Shown: one piece after another, positions 38,021 through 46,496 of the stretch | How the letters are laid out: every line of letters begins with the position of its first letter | Position numbering within the stretch: the first letter of the stretch is position 1 | Assembly: GCA_003671275.1 (NCBI GenBank) | Contig: QWPB01000100.1 | Span: 1 to 54,987 of the forward strand | Origin: Planctomycetota bacterium | GTDB lineage: Bacteria; Planctomycetota; Planctomycetia; Planctomycetales; Planctomycetaceae | Reading direction: 5' to 3' | DNA length: 54,987 nt | Translations under genes and position numbers: made by a program | Notes under the pieces: generated by a model | Told to the model about the DNA's origin: nothing | Seen by the model: the letters and a program-made list of their open reading frames with translations, nothing else | The model's database searches: none

Positions 38021-40300
38021 ATGGATTGGCACCTGGTTCTGAGTCCTGTCTGGTCCTGGCCGCTGATTGCCTTCGCGGCGGTGTTGCTTTACGGCCTGGT
38101 CCTGGTGACCTACCCGCCGCGAATTCAGGCGCTGCCCACGGGGCGGCGGCGATTGATGCTGGGGCTGCGGCTGTTGTCCGCCACACTACTGATTGTGGCC
38201 ACCGGGCGACCGGCGATCGAGTACAGCGAAATCAATGAACGCGGGGCGGAGATCGTGTTCCTGCTTGACCAGAGTCGCAGCATGAACACCCCCGACGGTC
38301 CGGGAGGACTGACCCGCCGCCAGCAACTGCTGAAGACGTTTGATGAGATCCAGAAACCGCTGGAGGCCCTGCGGGAAAATGTCGACATCCGGCTGATTGA
38401 GTATGCTGAAACCAGTCTGGCCGTCGACAAACTGGAACCACCGGCGGAGGGGCGGTTTACCGCCATTGGACTGGCGATCGATGAACTGAAGAAAAATGCT
38501 TCATCCAAGCGACTGGCGAATGTTTTTCTGCTCGGCGACGGAGCCCAGCGAGCCACCGGGGAAGCCGACATCGATCCACGTACCGCCGCCCGGCAATTTG
38601 CCACCCAGAAATCCGTACCGATTCACACGGTCTGCTACGGAACATCGGAGATCTCGACGGCCGGTATGGATCTGGCGGTAGAGGATCTGCTGGTGGCCTC
38701 CAGCACATTCGAACGCAAAATCGAGACTGTCAAAGCCAAGGTCCGCATGGTGGGCACCCCCGGTCAAAAAGTCCGAGTCCGGCTGCTGATCGAAGACCGC
38801 ACGGGCAAGACACTCGGGCAACCCGGGGAATGGAAAGAGTTGCCGCTGACCCCGGACTCCAAGCCGTTTGTTGACCTGGAAACCAATGAGAACGCGACCG
38901 TCATGCCGGTGTCGCTGTCGTTCGTGGCCGCCCTGCCGGGTGAATACAAGCTGGCCCTGGAAGCCAGGCCGCTGGCAGGCGAAGTCAAGACCACCAACAA
39001 TCGCCAGGAATCTCTGATCAGTGTCAGCAAAGGGGGGTTGCGGGTGGCTTACATCGACATCCCGCGAGTTGAGCAGAAATTCATCACCCGTATTAATGAG
39101 TCAGCCCGCATCCAACTCGACAATTTCTATGCTCCGGTGGGCAACATCACCAAGACCCCCAAGATCGAACCGGAGATGTTCGATGCCGGGCGGTATGATG
39201 TCTACCTGATCGGGGATGTTCCGGCATCGGCCTTTCAACGGGATGGAATCAATCTGCTGGATCGGCTGTACGACCGGGTGATGGAAGGGGCTGGCCTGTG
39301 CATGCTGGGCGGGCAATACAACTACTCCACCGGCGGATACGGAACATCGCGAATTGCCCCGCTGCTGCCCGTCAAACTCAACGGGGCGGTGTTGCCTGCC
39401 GGACAGTCTGACCCATCACGACAGATCCGACAGAAGCTGCAGATACTTCCGACCGCCGATGGCAACAGCCACTTTCTGATGCTGATTGACACAAACAACA
39501 ACGATCAGGCCTGGCGGTCGTTGCCGCCGCTTTCCGGAGCAACCCGCGTCGAGCCTCGAGACGGAACGGTCGATATCCTGGCCGAGTCCGCGGAAGGCGC
39601 CCCGCTGCTGATCGCCACCGACGTGGGCCGTTCCCGCGTGGCAGCCCTGGCCATTGATGAGACGTGGCTCTGGCACCTGCATGGGCGAGCCGATGTTCAC
39701 CAGCGGTTCTGGCAGCAGATGCTGCTCTGGCTGGCCCATAAGGACCAGGATGGTGACCAGCCGGTGTGGGTCCGCGTGGAACCCCGAAAATTTGCACCGG
39801 GGGGCAAAGTCCCGATCGAAATGGGGATTCGCGATCCCCAGGGCCAACCCGTGGACAACGGAGAGTACACCGTCGAAGTCATCGGACCGAAAGGCTCCTC
39901 GAAGATCACTCCCCAGCGACAACGGACCGGAGCCACGGCGGAATTCCTGACCACCACCGATCCGGGGGACTACTGGGTTCGGGTCTCAGCCACCAGCAAC
40001 GGGCAGCCCGCCGGGCCAACCGCGATCACGCGGTTCATTATCGAAGCCCGTGATCCCGAACTGGACAACCCGGCAGCCGATCCCGATCTGATGAATGAGA
40101 TCGCCACCCTGACGGGAGCAGCCAGCATTCCTCCCGAGAAGCTGGGTGAGTTTCTGGAGACACTCCTGAAGTCCGGGATCAGTACCGAACTGATGACCAA
40201 CCACATCGTCAATCTATGGGACAACTGGTGGCTGCTGGGACTTTTTGTGACGGTCATGACCGTGGAGTGGTGGCTGCGAAAACGTAACGGGCTGGTATAG
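38021..40300 (+). CDS. VWA-domain membrane protein with glutamine-amidotransferase-like region
   Basis: A 759-residue protein. Two membrane helices lie near the N-terminus (about 13-30 and 46-62). A von Willebrand A domain starts at FLLDQSRSM, where D83, S85 and S87 form the MIDAS DxSxS. A region with YDVYLIGDVPAS resembles class I amidotransferase folds. A beta-sandwich and one C-terminal helix (near residue 740) complete it. This BatA/YegL-like architecture usually accompanies MoxR and DUF58. It follows the giant propeller gene by 19 bases, so the two are probably co-transcribed. Confidence 0.85.
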   Translation: MDWHLVLSPVWSWPLIAFAAVLLYGLVLVTYPPRIQALPTGRRRLMLGLRLLSATLLIVATGRPAIEYSEINERGAEIVFLLDQSRSMNTPDGPGGLTRRQQLLKTFDEIQKPLEALRENVDIRLIEYAETSLAVDKLEPPAEGRFTAIGLAIDELKKNASSKRLANVFLLGDGAQRATGEADIDPRTAARQFATQKSVPIHTVCYGTSEISTAGMDLAVEDLLVASSTFERKIETVKAKVRMVGTPGQKVRVRLLIEDRTGKTLGQPGEWKELPLTPDSKPFVDLETNENATVMPVSLSFVAALPGEYKLALEARPLAGEVKTTNNRQESLISVSKGGLRVAYIDIPRVEQKFITRINESARIQLDNFYAPVGNITKTPKIEPEMFDAGRYDVYLIGDVPASAFQRDGINLLDRLYDRVMEGAGLCMLGGQYNYSTGGYGTSRIAPLLPVKLNGAVLPAGQSDPSRQIRQKLQILPTADGNSHFLMLIDTNNNDQAWRSLPPLSGATRVEPRDGTVDILAESAEGAPLLIATDVGRSRVAALAIDETWLWHLHGRADVHQRFWQQMLLWLAHKDQDGDQPVWVRVEPRKFAPGGKVPIEMGIRDPQGQPVDNGEYTVEVIGPKGSSKITPQRQRTGATAEFLTTTDPGDYWVRVSATSNGQPAGPTAITRFIIEARDPELDNPAADPDLMNEIATLTGAASIPPEKLGEFLETLLKSGISTELMTNHIVNLWDNWWLLGLFVTVMTVEWWLRKRNGLV

Positions 40301-40357
40301 CCCTTCCCGGATCGAGGACTCTGTCCCGGCGATCCGAGTCTTTCCAGATTGTACAAG

Positions 40358-41299
40358 ATGTCCGATCGTCCGTGGCCCGAACCCCTCTCCACCCGCGCGA
40401 TTCAGGAATCGCGCGGGCCCCGGAATCCGGTCGATCCGCGACGACCGTATGCCTTTCTGTCGGAGAAAGAACATTCGCGATTCGGAGTGGCTGAGCCCGT
40501 CTCGACGCTCTTTCTAACCAACCGCGAATGCCCGTTTCACTGCCTGTATTGCGACCTGTGGAAGAACACCACCGAAGAGACCATCGCCGCCGGGTTCATT
40601 CCGGAACAGATCGACTGGGCATTGTCCCAGTTGCCACCCGCCCGGCATATCAAACTTTACAACAGTGGCAATTTCTTTGACCCACGGGCCATTCCCCCCG
40701 AGGACTGGCCGTCGATCGCCAGGCGAGTCCAGGGCTTTGACACGGTCATCGTTGAAAATCATCCCCGACTGACCGACGAGCGGTGTCTCGCTTTTCGTGA
40801 CCAGCTGTCGGGTGAACTGGAAGTCGCGATGGGACTGGAGACGATTCACCCGGAGGTGTTGCCGCGTCTCAACAAGGGGATGACTCTGGCCGATTTCGAC
40901 CGAGCTGTGGAATTCCTGGGGACGCACGGGATCGCGACGCGCGCGTTCATTCTGCTCCGTCCGCCCTATCTGAGCGAAGAGGCCGGCCTGGAATGGGCAT
41001 TGCGGTCTGTCGAGTATGCCTTTGCACGTGGTGTGCGGTTCTGTGCGGTGATTCCGACTCGCGGTGGGAACGGAATCATGGAGCAGCTGCGAAACCAGGG
41101 GCAGTATGCTCCGCCGACGCTGGGAACATTAGAACGGGTATTAGAGTCCAGTCTGGCGATGGGGTGTGGGCGAGTGACCGTGGATCTCTGGGACGCGGAA
41201 CGGCTGACCCCCGGGGAGCCGGATGCAACCCGGCGGATCGCTCGTCTGGCCAGAATGAATCTAACCCAGCGGCTGGAAGCGCGTTTCGAAGCCTCTTAG
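40358..41299 (+). CDS. Radical SAM protein, RaSEA/TIGR01210-like
   Basis: A 313-residue radical SAM enzyme with C58, C62 and C65 in RECPFHCLYCDLW, a CX3CX2C iron-sulfur site. KLYNSGNFFDPRAIP, VENHPRL and the GLETIHPEVLPRLNKGMT segment match the Elp3-like family (TIGR01210) that includes the archaeosine synthase subunit RaSEA. The function in bacteria is uncertain, and the RaSEA link is from memory of the family. ATG 40358 is preferred over TTG 40349. It is 184 bases upstream of the SLBB-like gene. Confidence 0.8.
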   Translation: MSDRPWPEPLSTRAIQESRGPRNPVDPRRPYAFLSEKEHSRFGVAEPVSTLFLTNRECPFHCLYCDLWKNTTEETIAAGFIPEQIDWALSQLPPARHIKLYNSGNFFDPRAIPPEDWPSIARRVQGFDTVIVENHPRLTDERCLAFRDQLSGELEVAMGLETIHPEVLPRLNKGMTLADFDRAVEFLGTHGIATRAFILLRPPYLSEEAGLEWALRSVEYAFARGVRFCAVIPTRGGNGIMEQLRNQGQYAPPTLGTLERVLESSLAMGCGRVTVDLWDAERLTPGEPDATRRIARLARMNLTQRLEARFEAS

Positions 41300-41483
41300 T
41301 CGTCACGACCGGCACGTCGGGACATTTCACTGGCGTGACCAGCGGCGGGCTGCCGATGACACCCGATAGCCCGGAAGGGTCTGAGGGGAGTTCGCGCCGA
41401 TCGGCAGAGACTGCCGGACGCGGCCTCATACCGGACAAGTCAGGCGTCCCGGGTGGACAGGCTCGCCGATCAGAGGACTGTCG

Positions 41484-43238
41484 ATGATGAACCGCACGCA
41501 TCTTACCATCCTGCTATTTGCGGGACTGGTTCTCTCATGGACAGGATCTGTTCTCGCTCAAAATACGACCGGGACGATGGTCCGAGGGCGTCTGTCGCAG
41601 ATGGAAGCCACCTCGCAACGGATGCGGGTCGTCGATTTGCAGAAAGTTCAACCGGAAGAGTCCCTTACTGTGATCGCGGTCATCGGCGAGGTCAAATCGC
41701 CGACGGTGTTTCTGACTCGACAATCGAATGTTTCATTAAAAACGCTGATTGAAAAGGCGGGAGGGCAATCCGAACAGAGCATTGGTTCCTTCCGCATCCT
41801 GGAGTACGGACAGGCTCGCGAGATCATCAGCCTGGAACGCGACCCACTCCGAAAAATCCACTCGGGACAAGTGGTCCTGGTGGTCCCCCGCGGAGGGATT
41901 CCCGCCCACTCGAGTTCGAGCAGAGCCCCCAGCCGCTACATTCTGATTCATGGCCTGGCCGAAGTGCCTTTGATTCTGCAACTGAATGATTCGATCAGTA
42001 CCCTCCGAGATTTCACCCGCAGCCTGGGACAGCCGGACGAAAACCTGTCACGGACCGTGGTCGCCTCGCCGCAAGGCCGCTGGGTCGAAAATGCCGATGT
42101 GCGAATGCCCAACGGGACCGTGGTCCTGTTTGATCCGCGAATCGTGGTCAAAGAAGGCGTCCAGCTGGCGTTGATGCGGGGACTCAAGTTCCTGCCGGAA
42201 GTGTCCCTGGACAATCCAGAAAACCCGGTGGCACCGCCCCCTCCAACGACATCAGCTCCTCCGGCAACGCTTCCGACCACCCCGCAGAATGAGCCCGAGC
42301 AACTCATTCCGGGTGATATACAGCCGACTTCCGATGAGATTCGGAATCTGAGCCTCGAACCGCTGTGGCTGCCGGTGGAAGAGGAACCAGCCGCTCCGAA
42401 TTCTTCCAAAGAATCTCCGCCCGGAAATGTTCCGCTGATGATGCCCCGAGGCTGGAAGATTGATGCTCCCGCTGTCGAAGGGGATGGGGACAACGCCTCA
42501 GTGGCTCCGTCGATTGAACGCACCTCCGCCCAGCGAGACAGTCACGCAACAATTCGACAAGCCTCGGCTGCTCAAATACAGCCGAACCGGGAGCTGCCCG
42601 AAGGAAGTTATCGAAGGCTTCCCTCACAAACTCCGCTGCAGGCTCCTCCGCCACCGGGAACTTCCGCCCGGTTGAGCCGATATTCCCCCGCCGGGCCCAA
42701 CCCCTATTGGATTGGATTTGTGGCCCTGTTCGCGGGCATCGTAATTGGCCTCGGCGTCGTTCTGGCCCGGGCACCTCGTGAGACAGAACCGGCCAGTCTG
42801 GTTGATGAAGCCCGCGCCCGCGAGTCGCTGCCACAAACCGCAGTTGTTGGACGGACACCTCCAGCGGATGAAGCCCAACAGATGCTGCAGCGGCTCATCA
42901 TCAATCGGGTTCCGTTGGTGGAAGAGGCCCCGGAGCTCCCCAAATCCCGACAACTCCATGGCCCCGCTGTGGGAGCCCAGCGGATGATTCTCGACGCGGC
43001 CCACGAAGGTGTCGCCGGACCGCATTTCGCGGTGCCTTCGCCCCGTGATACACGTGAGGTGGAATTGCGGCTGCGATCGCTGATGCGGGAATCGCGGCTG
43101 CAGCATTCGGTGGTCGCCTCACCCACGGGAGGCTCCATCGAGGAGATTCCTTCACAGATGGCAAGAACGGTTCGCACGGAGCGAATCAGCCCTCTGGAAC
43201 GGGCCTTGCGTTCGGTGGAACAAGGGGAGATCCAGTGA
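41484..43238 (+). CDS. Bitopic envelope protein with two SLBB-like domains
   Basis: A 584-residue protein with a signal-type N-terminus (cleavage likely after LSWTGSVLA). Two SLBB-like beta-grasp units follow: residues ~60-136 (VIAVIGEVKSPTVF, LKTLIEKAGG) and ~151-219. A Pro-rich linker (~230-400) leads to one membrane helix (~409-430) and a ~150-residue C-terminal tail that should lie in the cytoplasm if the N-terminus is exported. The first hydrophobic stretch could instead be a second anchor. SLBB domains are known from polysaccharide export and competence proteins. The stop overlaps the start of the actin-like gene in GTGA, so the two are coupled. GAGG lies seven bases before ATG 41484. 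Confidence 0.75.
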   Translation: MMNRTHLTILLFAGLVLSWTGSVLAQNTTGTMVRGRLSQMEATSQRMRVVDLQKVQPEESLTVIAVIGEVKSPTVFLTRQSNVSLKTLIEKAGGQSEQSIGSFRILEYGQAREIISLERDPLRKIHSGQVVLVVPRGGIPAHSSSSRAPSRYILIHGLAEVPLILQLNDSISTLRDFTRSLGQPDENLSRTVVASPQGRWVENADVRMPNGTVVLFDPRIVVKEGVQLALMRGLKFLPEVSLDNPENPVAPPPPTTSAPPATLPTTPQNEPEQLIPGDIQPTSDEIRNLSLEPLWLPVEEEPAAPNSSKESPPGNVPLMMPRGWKIDAPAVEGDGDNASVAPSIERTSAQRDSHATIRQASAAQIQPNRELPEGSYRRLPSQTPLQAPPPPGTSARLSRYSPAGPNPYWIGFVALFAGIVIGLGVVLARAPRETEPASLVDEARARESLPQTAVVGRTPPADEAQQMLQRLIINRVPLVEEAPELPKSRQLHGPAVGAQRMILDAAHEGVAGPHFAVPSPRDTREVELRLRSLMRESRLQHSVVASPTGGSIEEIPSQMARTVRTERISPLERALRSVEQGEIQ

Positions 43239-44374
43239 TCGTTTCTCTTGATCTGGGGGCCACTGAGTTTCGGTCGCTCCGGCAGCAGCCCAATTGCCTC
43301 GTGGGACGCCGCAATCTGGCGGTTTATACCGCCTTACCCGACCGGGATGCGGAGCAGTCACTGCTTTCCCAGATGTGCATCCCCTGGATTCGCTGCGAGG
43401 ACAGCTTGATTGTTCTGGGGACAGCCGCCATCGATCTGTGTCGCTCGATGCGCACTCCCTGCATCCCTCTGCTGGTCGATGGTCACATCCCGAGCGAAGA
43501 TCCACTCGGACGCCAGCTCATCTCGACACTGATAGATACCCTGCTGCCCGATGCCGGAAGTCCGACACCTTGCGGACTGGTATCGCGTCAGGGAGTGGAC
43601 CAGGAATGTATTGACGATCTGCGGTTCTATGCGCAAGTGCTGCGACTGAAGGGATACCAGCCGTATCCAGTGACGACCTCCGAAGCCCTCTCGCTGGCTG
43701 AACTGGGGCAGCATGCCTTTTCGGGAATGGTACTGGACTGGGGAGGCGATGGAGCCAGCTTGGCCTTTTATCGAACCGGGCAACCCCTCGCGGAAACTCT
43801 GATGCTCTCCGGAGGTCGCCAGATCGATCAGCGGATGGCCACTATCCGCGACCGCTACCGCTGGGGGAGTGAGGGTGAACGGTATCTCGACTTCCTCGCC
43901 GTGGAAGCATGGAAACAATCCTTGGGCGTCAGGATCGATCGCCCGCGAAACGATGATGAAAAACTGCTGGCGAACCTCATCCGGGATCAACTCAAATCAT
44001 TGTGCTATCGGTTTGCCCAAGCACTTGTTTCCCAGACGGCCGCCACGCCCGTGGAGGCTCCCCAGGTACTGGTCTGCGGGGGATGTGGCACACGTATCGC
44101 CGGCTTCGTCGAGATCCTGAGCGAAGTCCTGGATGAGGTCCATCTGCCCATCCCGGTGGCCGAGATTCAGGTCGGTCCGCTCGACCCGTTCCGAACCGCG
44201 CGCGGGGCTCTAATCGGGGTCCAGCTGGAATCCGCAAGCGTGTCGATCCGCGAGTGGCCTGATCTCCCGGGATCGCTTTCGCGGCGGATTCGCGGTGTCA
44301 GACGAGCCACCCGTATCGCAGGGTCATCGCTCACTCGGCACACCGCATCGAACGCTCAGGGCAAAGCCCGCTGA
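43235..44374 (+). CDS. Actin/Hsp70-fold ATPase (FtsA/MreB-like, divergent)
   Basis: A 379-residue protein with the actin-superfamily nucleotide-binding set: phosphate-1 loop VSLDLGATEFRS (3-14), phosphate-2 loop SGMVLDWGGDGAS (163-175), then LSGGRQID, and an adenosine motif VLVCGGCGTRIAG (278-290). The length suits FtsA, PilM or MreB relatives, but it is not an obvious member of any. The last ~40 residues are Arg-rich and could bind membrane or nucleic acid (inference). GTG 43235 overlaps the SLBB-like stop and has GGGGAG before it. Its 3' end overlaps the convergent DUF447 gene by 19 bases. Confidence 0.75.
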   Translation: MIVSLDLGATEFRSLRQQPNCLVGRRNLAVYTALPDRDAEQSLLSQMCIPWIRCEDSLIVLGTAAIDLCRSMRTPCIPLLVDGHIPSEDPLGRQLISTLIDTLLPDAGSPTPCGLVSRQGVDQECIDDLRFYAQVLRLKGYQPYPVTTSEALSLAELGQHAFSGMVLDWGGDGASLAFYRTGQPLAETLMLSGGRQIDQRMATIRDRYRWGSEGERYLDFLAVEAWKQSLGVRIDRPRNDDEKLLANLIRDQLKSLCYRFAQALVSQTAATPVEAPQVLVCGGCGTRIAGFVEILSEVLDEVHLPIPVAEIQVGPLDPFRTARGALIGVQLESASVSIREWPDLPGSLSRRIRGVRRATRIAGSSLTRHTASNAQGKAR

Positions 44375-44958
44375 TTGCGATACTGTGTGTCGATATAACT
44401 CTCGACATATTGCCAGGCAGCCCACTCCTGCGTCCCAGCCGTCTTGGCCACGATCACCTGCAGTTCGGCGAGTTGTCGGCGGATATCGGCTTCCGGAATC
44501 AGATGGCAGCGAGTCGCCAGGATCGTCGCCTCCAGGACCGCATGTCGGGCTCGATGAAAGCCAAACAGTTCCCTCAATTGGCCGGTGTGCCGGATCTGGC
44601 AATGAATCTCGGAACGGGCTGTCGAGTCGTCGATTGATTCGACGTGGAACTCATACCACCGGGCCGCCGCCGTCAGGACCTGGCCGGACACTGTGATCGC
44701 GGGCTGAGTCAGGGGCCGACTGGCAGTGCCATGCGGCTCAAACCCGTCCAAGGCCGCCTGAGCAATCAGCAACACATCGTCAATCACATGAAAGACCCCC
44801 GCGCGGGTCGCCTTCAAATTGGAAAACGTCGTCGAGGTCTGGTAAGGGCGCAGCCGCAACCACGTCATCGAAGCGTCCACAATTGGCCCCATGGGGGCAA
44901 TATTCAAGTCGCCCGCCGCAGAGCAGGTCGTAACAATCCCTTCCAGAATCAGTGGCAT
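44356..44958 (-). CDS. DUF447 family protein, probably linked to H4MPT C1 metabolism
   Basis: A ~200-residue protein that opens PLILEGIVTTCSAAGDLNIAPMGP, the DUF447 signature related to flavin-reductase split barrels. It continues with a helical C-terminal part. DUF447 genes cluster with tetrahydromethanopterin-dependent C1 transfer genes in methanogens, methylotrophs and planctomycetes (known from the families, not shown here). ATG 44958 lies 16 bases after the stop of the small upstream gene, so the two are an operon. No other C1 gene is in the window. Confidence 0.8.
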   Translation of the reverse strand: MPLILEGIVTTCSAAGDLNIAPMGPIVDASMTWLRLRPYQTSTTFSNLKATRAGVFHVIDDVLLIAQAALDGFEPHGTASRPLTQPAITVSGQVLTAAARWYEFHVESIDDSTARSEIHCQIRHTGQLRELFGFHRARHAVLEATILATRCHLIPEADIRRQLAELQVIVAKTAGTQEWAAWQYVESYIDTQYRNQRALP

Positions 44959-44974
44959 AGCGGGGCGCCAGCGG

Positions 44975-45220
44975 TCATTTCCATTGAGGGACATAGGCAT
45001 CGCTGAACAGCATCTGCAGCCGTTCCGCACGGTCATTCCCGGCTGAGGCGACGATCTTCAGCCCCTCTTGAACACGCTGCAGCCGGGGATCCTGGGCCGT
45101 CTGATCAAATCCATCAGAACGTTCCAGCCGGTCCAGCGCCGCCGCCAGGTCGAGCAGGCCACAACGGATTTCCAGATAGTGTCGATCCAGAACTTGCTGG
45201 GCGGATTGAATGGTCGGCAT
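44975..45220 (-). CDS. Small helical protein upstream of DUF447
   Basis: An 81-residue all-helical protein (PTIQSAQQVLDRHYLEIRCG...). ATG 45220 has GGAGA six bases upstream, a strong site for this window. It is read just before the DUF447 gene. I recall similar small proteins beside DUF447 in planctomycete H4MPT clusters, but cannot confirm it. No function is known to me. Confidence 0.65.
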   Translation of the reverse strand: MPTIQSAQQVLDRHYLEIRCGLLDLAAALDRLERSDGFDQTAQDPRLQRVQEGLKIVASAGNDRAERLQMLFSDAYVPQWK

Positions 45221-45855
45221 GAGTATTCTCCACAACGGGTCGCCTTGAGTCTCGGAAGTCGACTCCGGGAAATCAAGCGGGCTGCCACTGATCGCGGGAC
45301 AGGCCGCTTCCTCGGTTGGATGGATGAATGCCGTCGAGATTGGGGTTCAGGCACGGATGACGCCGTTCCCACGGATGCCAGTTTCATCGACTGTCACGTT
45401 CTACTCCAAACTCAACAAGCTACTCCAAACTCAAGTGGACTCTTCGCGGAACTTGGTGGCCAAGGATGAGGGCCACAGTCAGCCTGTGCATCGCACGGAA
45501 AGAAGATTCACCACGAATACACAGAGCGCAGCACCCGAGGAACGGCCCTCCGGGCCCCGGTGACTTCGCGGTTCATGGAATGCCTGACCTCGTGGGCAGC
45601 CTTCCACTACGAGGTTCCGGGAAGCCCCTCAAAATCCCCGGAGTGCGGCCACCATTCTGCCCGGTCCATCCTCCTCAGAACGAATCCGATGTTGCCATTT
45701 GGCAACACTCTGAGTGGATTTCCGTCAACGTCGACTCCGTGATCTTTTGGTTGCCCACCTGAATTCTTGATCTAGAGTTTAAAGGAGGATTGGTCGAATT
45801 CGTGTTCTCATCCAGAAACGATTCGATATCGCCATGCCAGAGGGACGGACCGAAA
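45221..45855. other. Intergenic region with a short direct repeat
   Basis: About 635 bases between divergent genes without a convincing gene. It holds a direct repeat of CTACTCCAAACTCAA at 45401-45415 and 45420-45434, and a TTCACCACGAATACACAGAG-like word (45508-45527) that resembles repeated intergenic words in this phylum. An AGGAGG at 45783-45788 sits too close to TTG 45790 to serve it well. Confidence 0.45.
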
Positions 45856-46383
45856 ATGATATTCCAAGGAAGCAGAAGATCGGCGATCCCGTCGATGGTC
45901 GACACTCCAACCGAACTCGGACTTGATTGCGAGTTGCGGAGCGTTGACCAGTCTGGGGAGACCATCGCGAACGCGGTACGCCGAATCGTGCATGACCATG
46001 TCTCCGGCTGGAGCATCACGCTCAACCAGTCACCACAGGAACGTCGGCGCAAGAAGCGGATGTGGAACCGCCGATCTCACCAGCGTCACAAGCTGCGGCG
46101 GACGGTGTGGGTCTCCGAAGCGACCTGGGGACGAACCGTTGCCGGAAGACGAGAGTTGCTGATCACTCCGACCGAGATGGAGTGTCTGACCCGCGATATC
46201 TCCCTTCAGGGCGTCGGCCTGTTAAGCGACCGAGCGCCTCGCAAGCGGCTGGTGGTCCTGGAATTCGACACCTGGACCGGGCCACCCCTGGAACTGCTGG
46301 TTCGGCTGCATTGGAGAAAGCGAAAGCAGCCGTACGAATACCAGTGCGGGGGAACAATCCTCGGCGTGATCAGTGGACGTTAG
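45856..46383 (+). CDS. PilZ domain protein (candidate c-di-GMP effector)
   Basis: About 175 residues from ATG 45856. The PilZ signatures are present: R73-SHQ-R77 (RxxxR) in NRRSHQRHKLR and D114-I-S-L-Q-G119 (DxSxxG) in TRDISLQGVGL, then the beta-barrel strands. Both sites needed to bind cyclic di-GMP are intact. The N-terminal ~60 residues have no homology I know. The start is uncertain: TTG 45790 or GTG 45802 would add 22 or 18 residues. Confidence 0.75.
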   Translation: MIFQGSRRSAIPSMVDTPTELGLDCELRSVDQSGETIANAVRRIVHDHVSGWSITLNQSPQERRRKKRMWNRRSHQRHKLRRTVWVSEATWGRTVAGRRELLITPTEMECLTRDISLQGVGLLSDRAPRKRLVVLEFDTWTGPPLELLVRLHWRKRKQPYEYQCGGTILGVISGR

Positions 46384-46392
46384 AACCTATTG

Positions 46393-46463
46393 GAAGATGG
46401 TCTTCAGGAACGGCAGACAGAAATGTCTGCCCCACCGATCCGTGGCCCAGACATCGCTGTCTG
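46393..46463. terminator. Three hairpins between converging genes (46393, 46412, 46448)
   Basis: GAAGA/TCTTC (46393-46405), GGCAGACA-GAAA-TGTCTGCC (46412-46431, perfect 8 bp with a GAAA tetraloop) and CAGACA-TCGC-TGTCTG (46448-46463) stand in a row between the PilZ gene and the coiled-coil gene, which converge. The middle one resembles palindromes dispersed in planctomycete genomes. A two-way stop is likely though no T-run is seen. Confidence 0.5.
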
Positions 46464-46496
46464 TGCGAACGGAAGACTGAATCGGATCGCGAGATT

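Noticed and set aside
45401-45434. Short direct repeat as a possible CRISPR or iteron array
   Set aside because: Only two 15-base copies with a 19-base period; no further units, spacers or associated genes.
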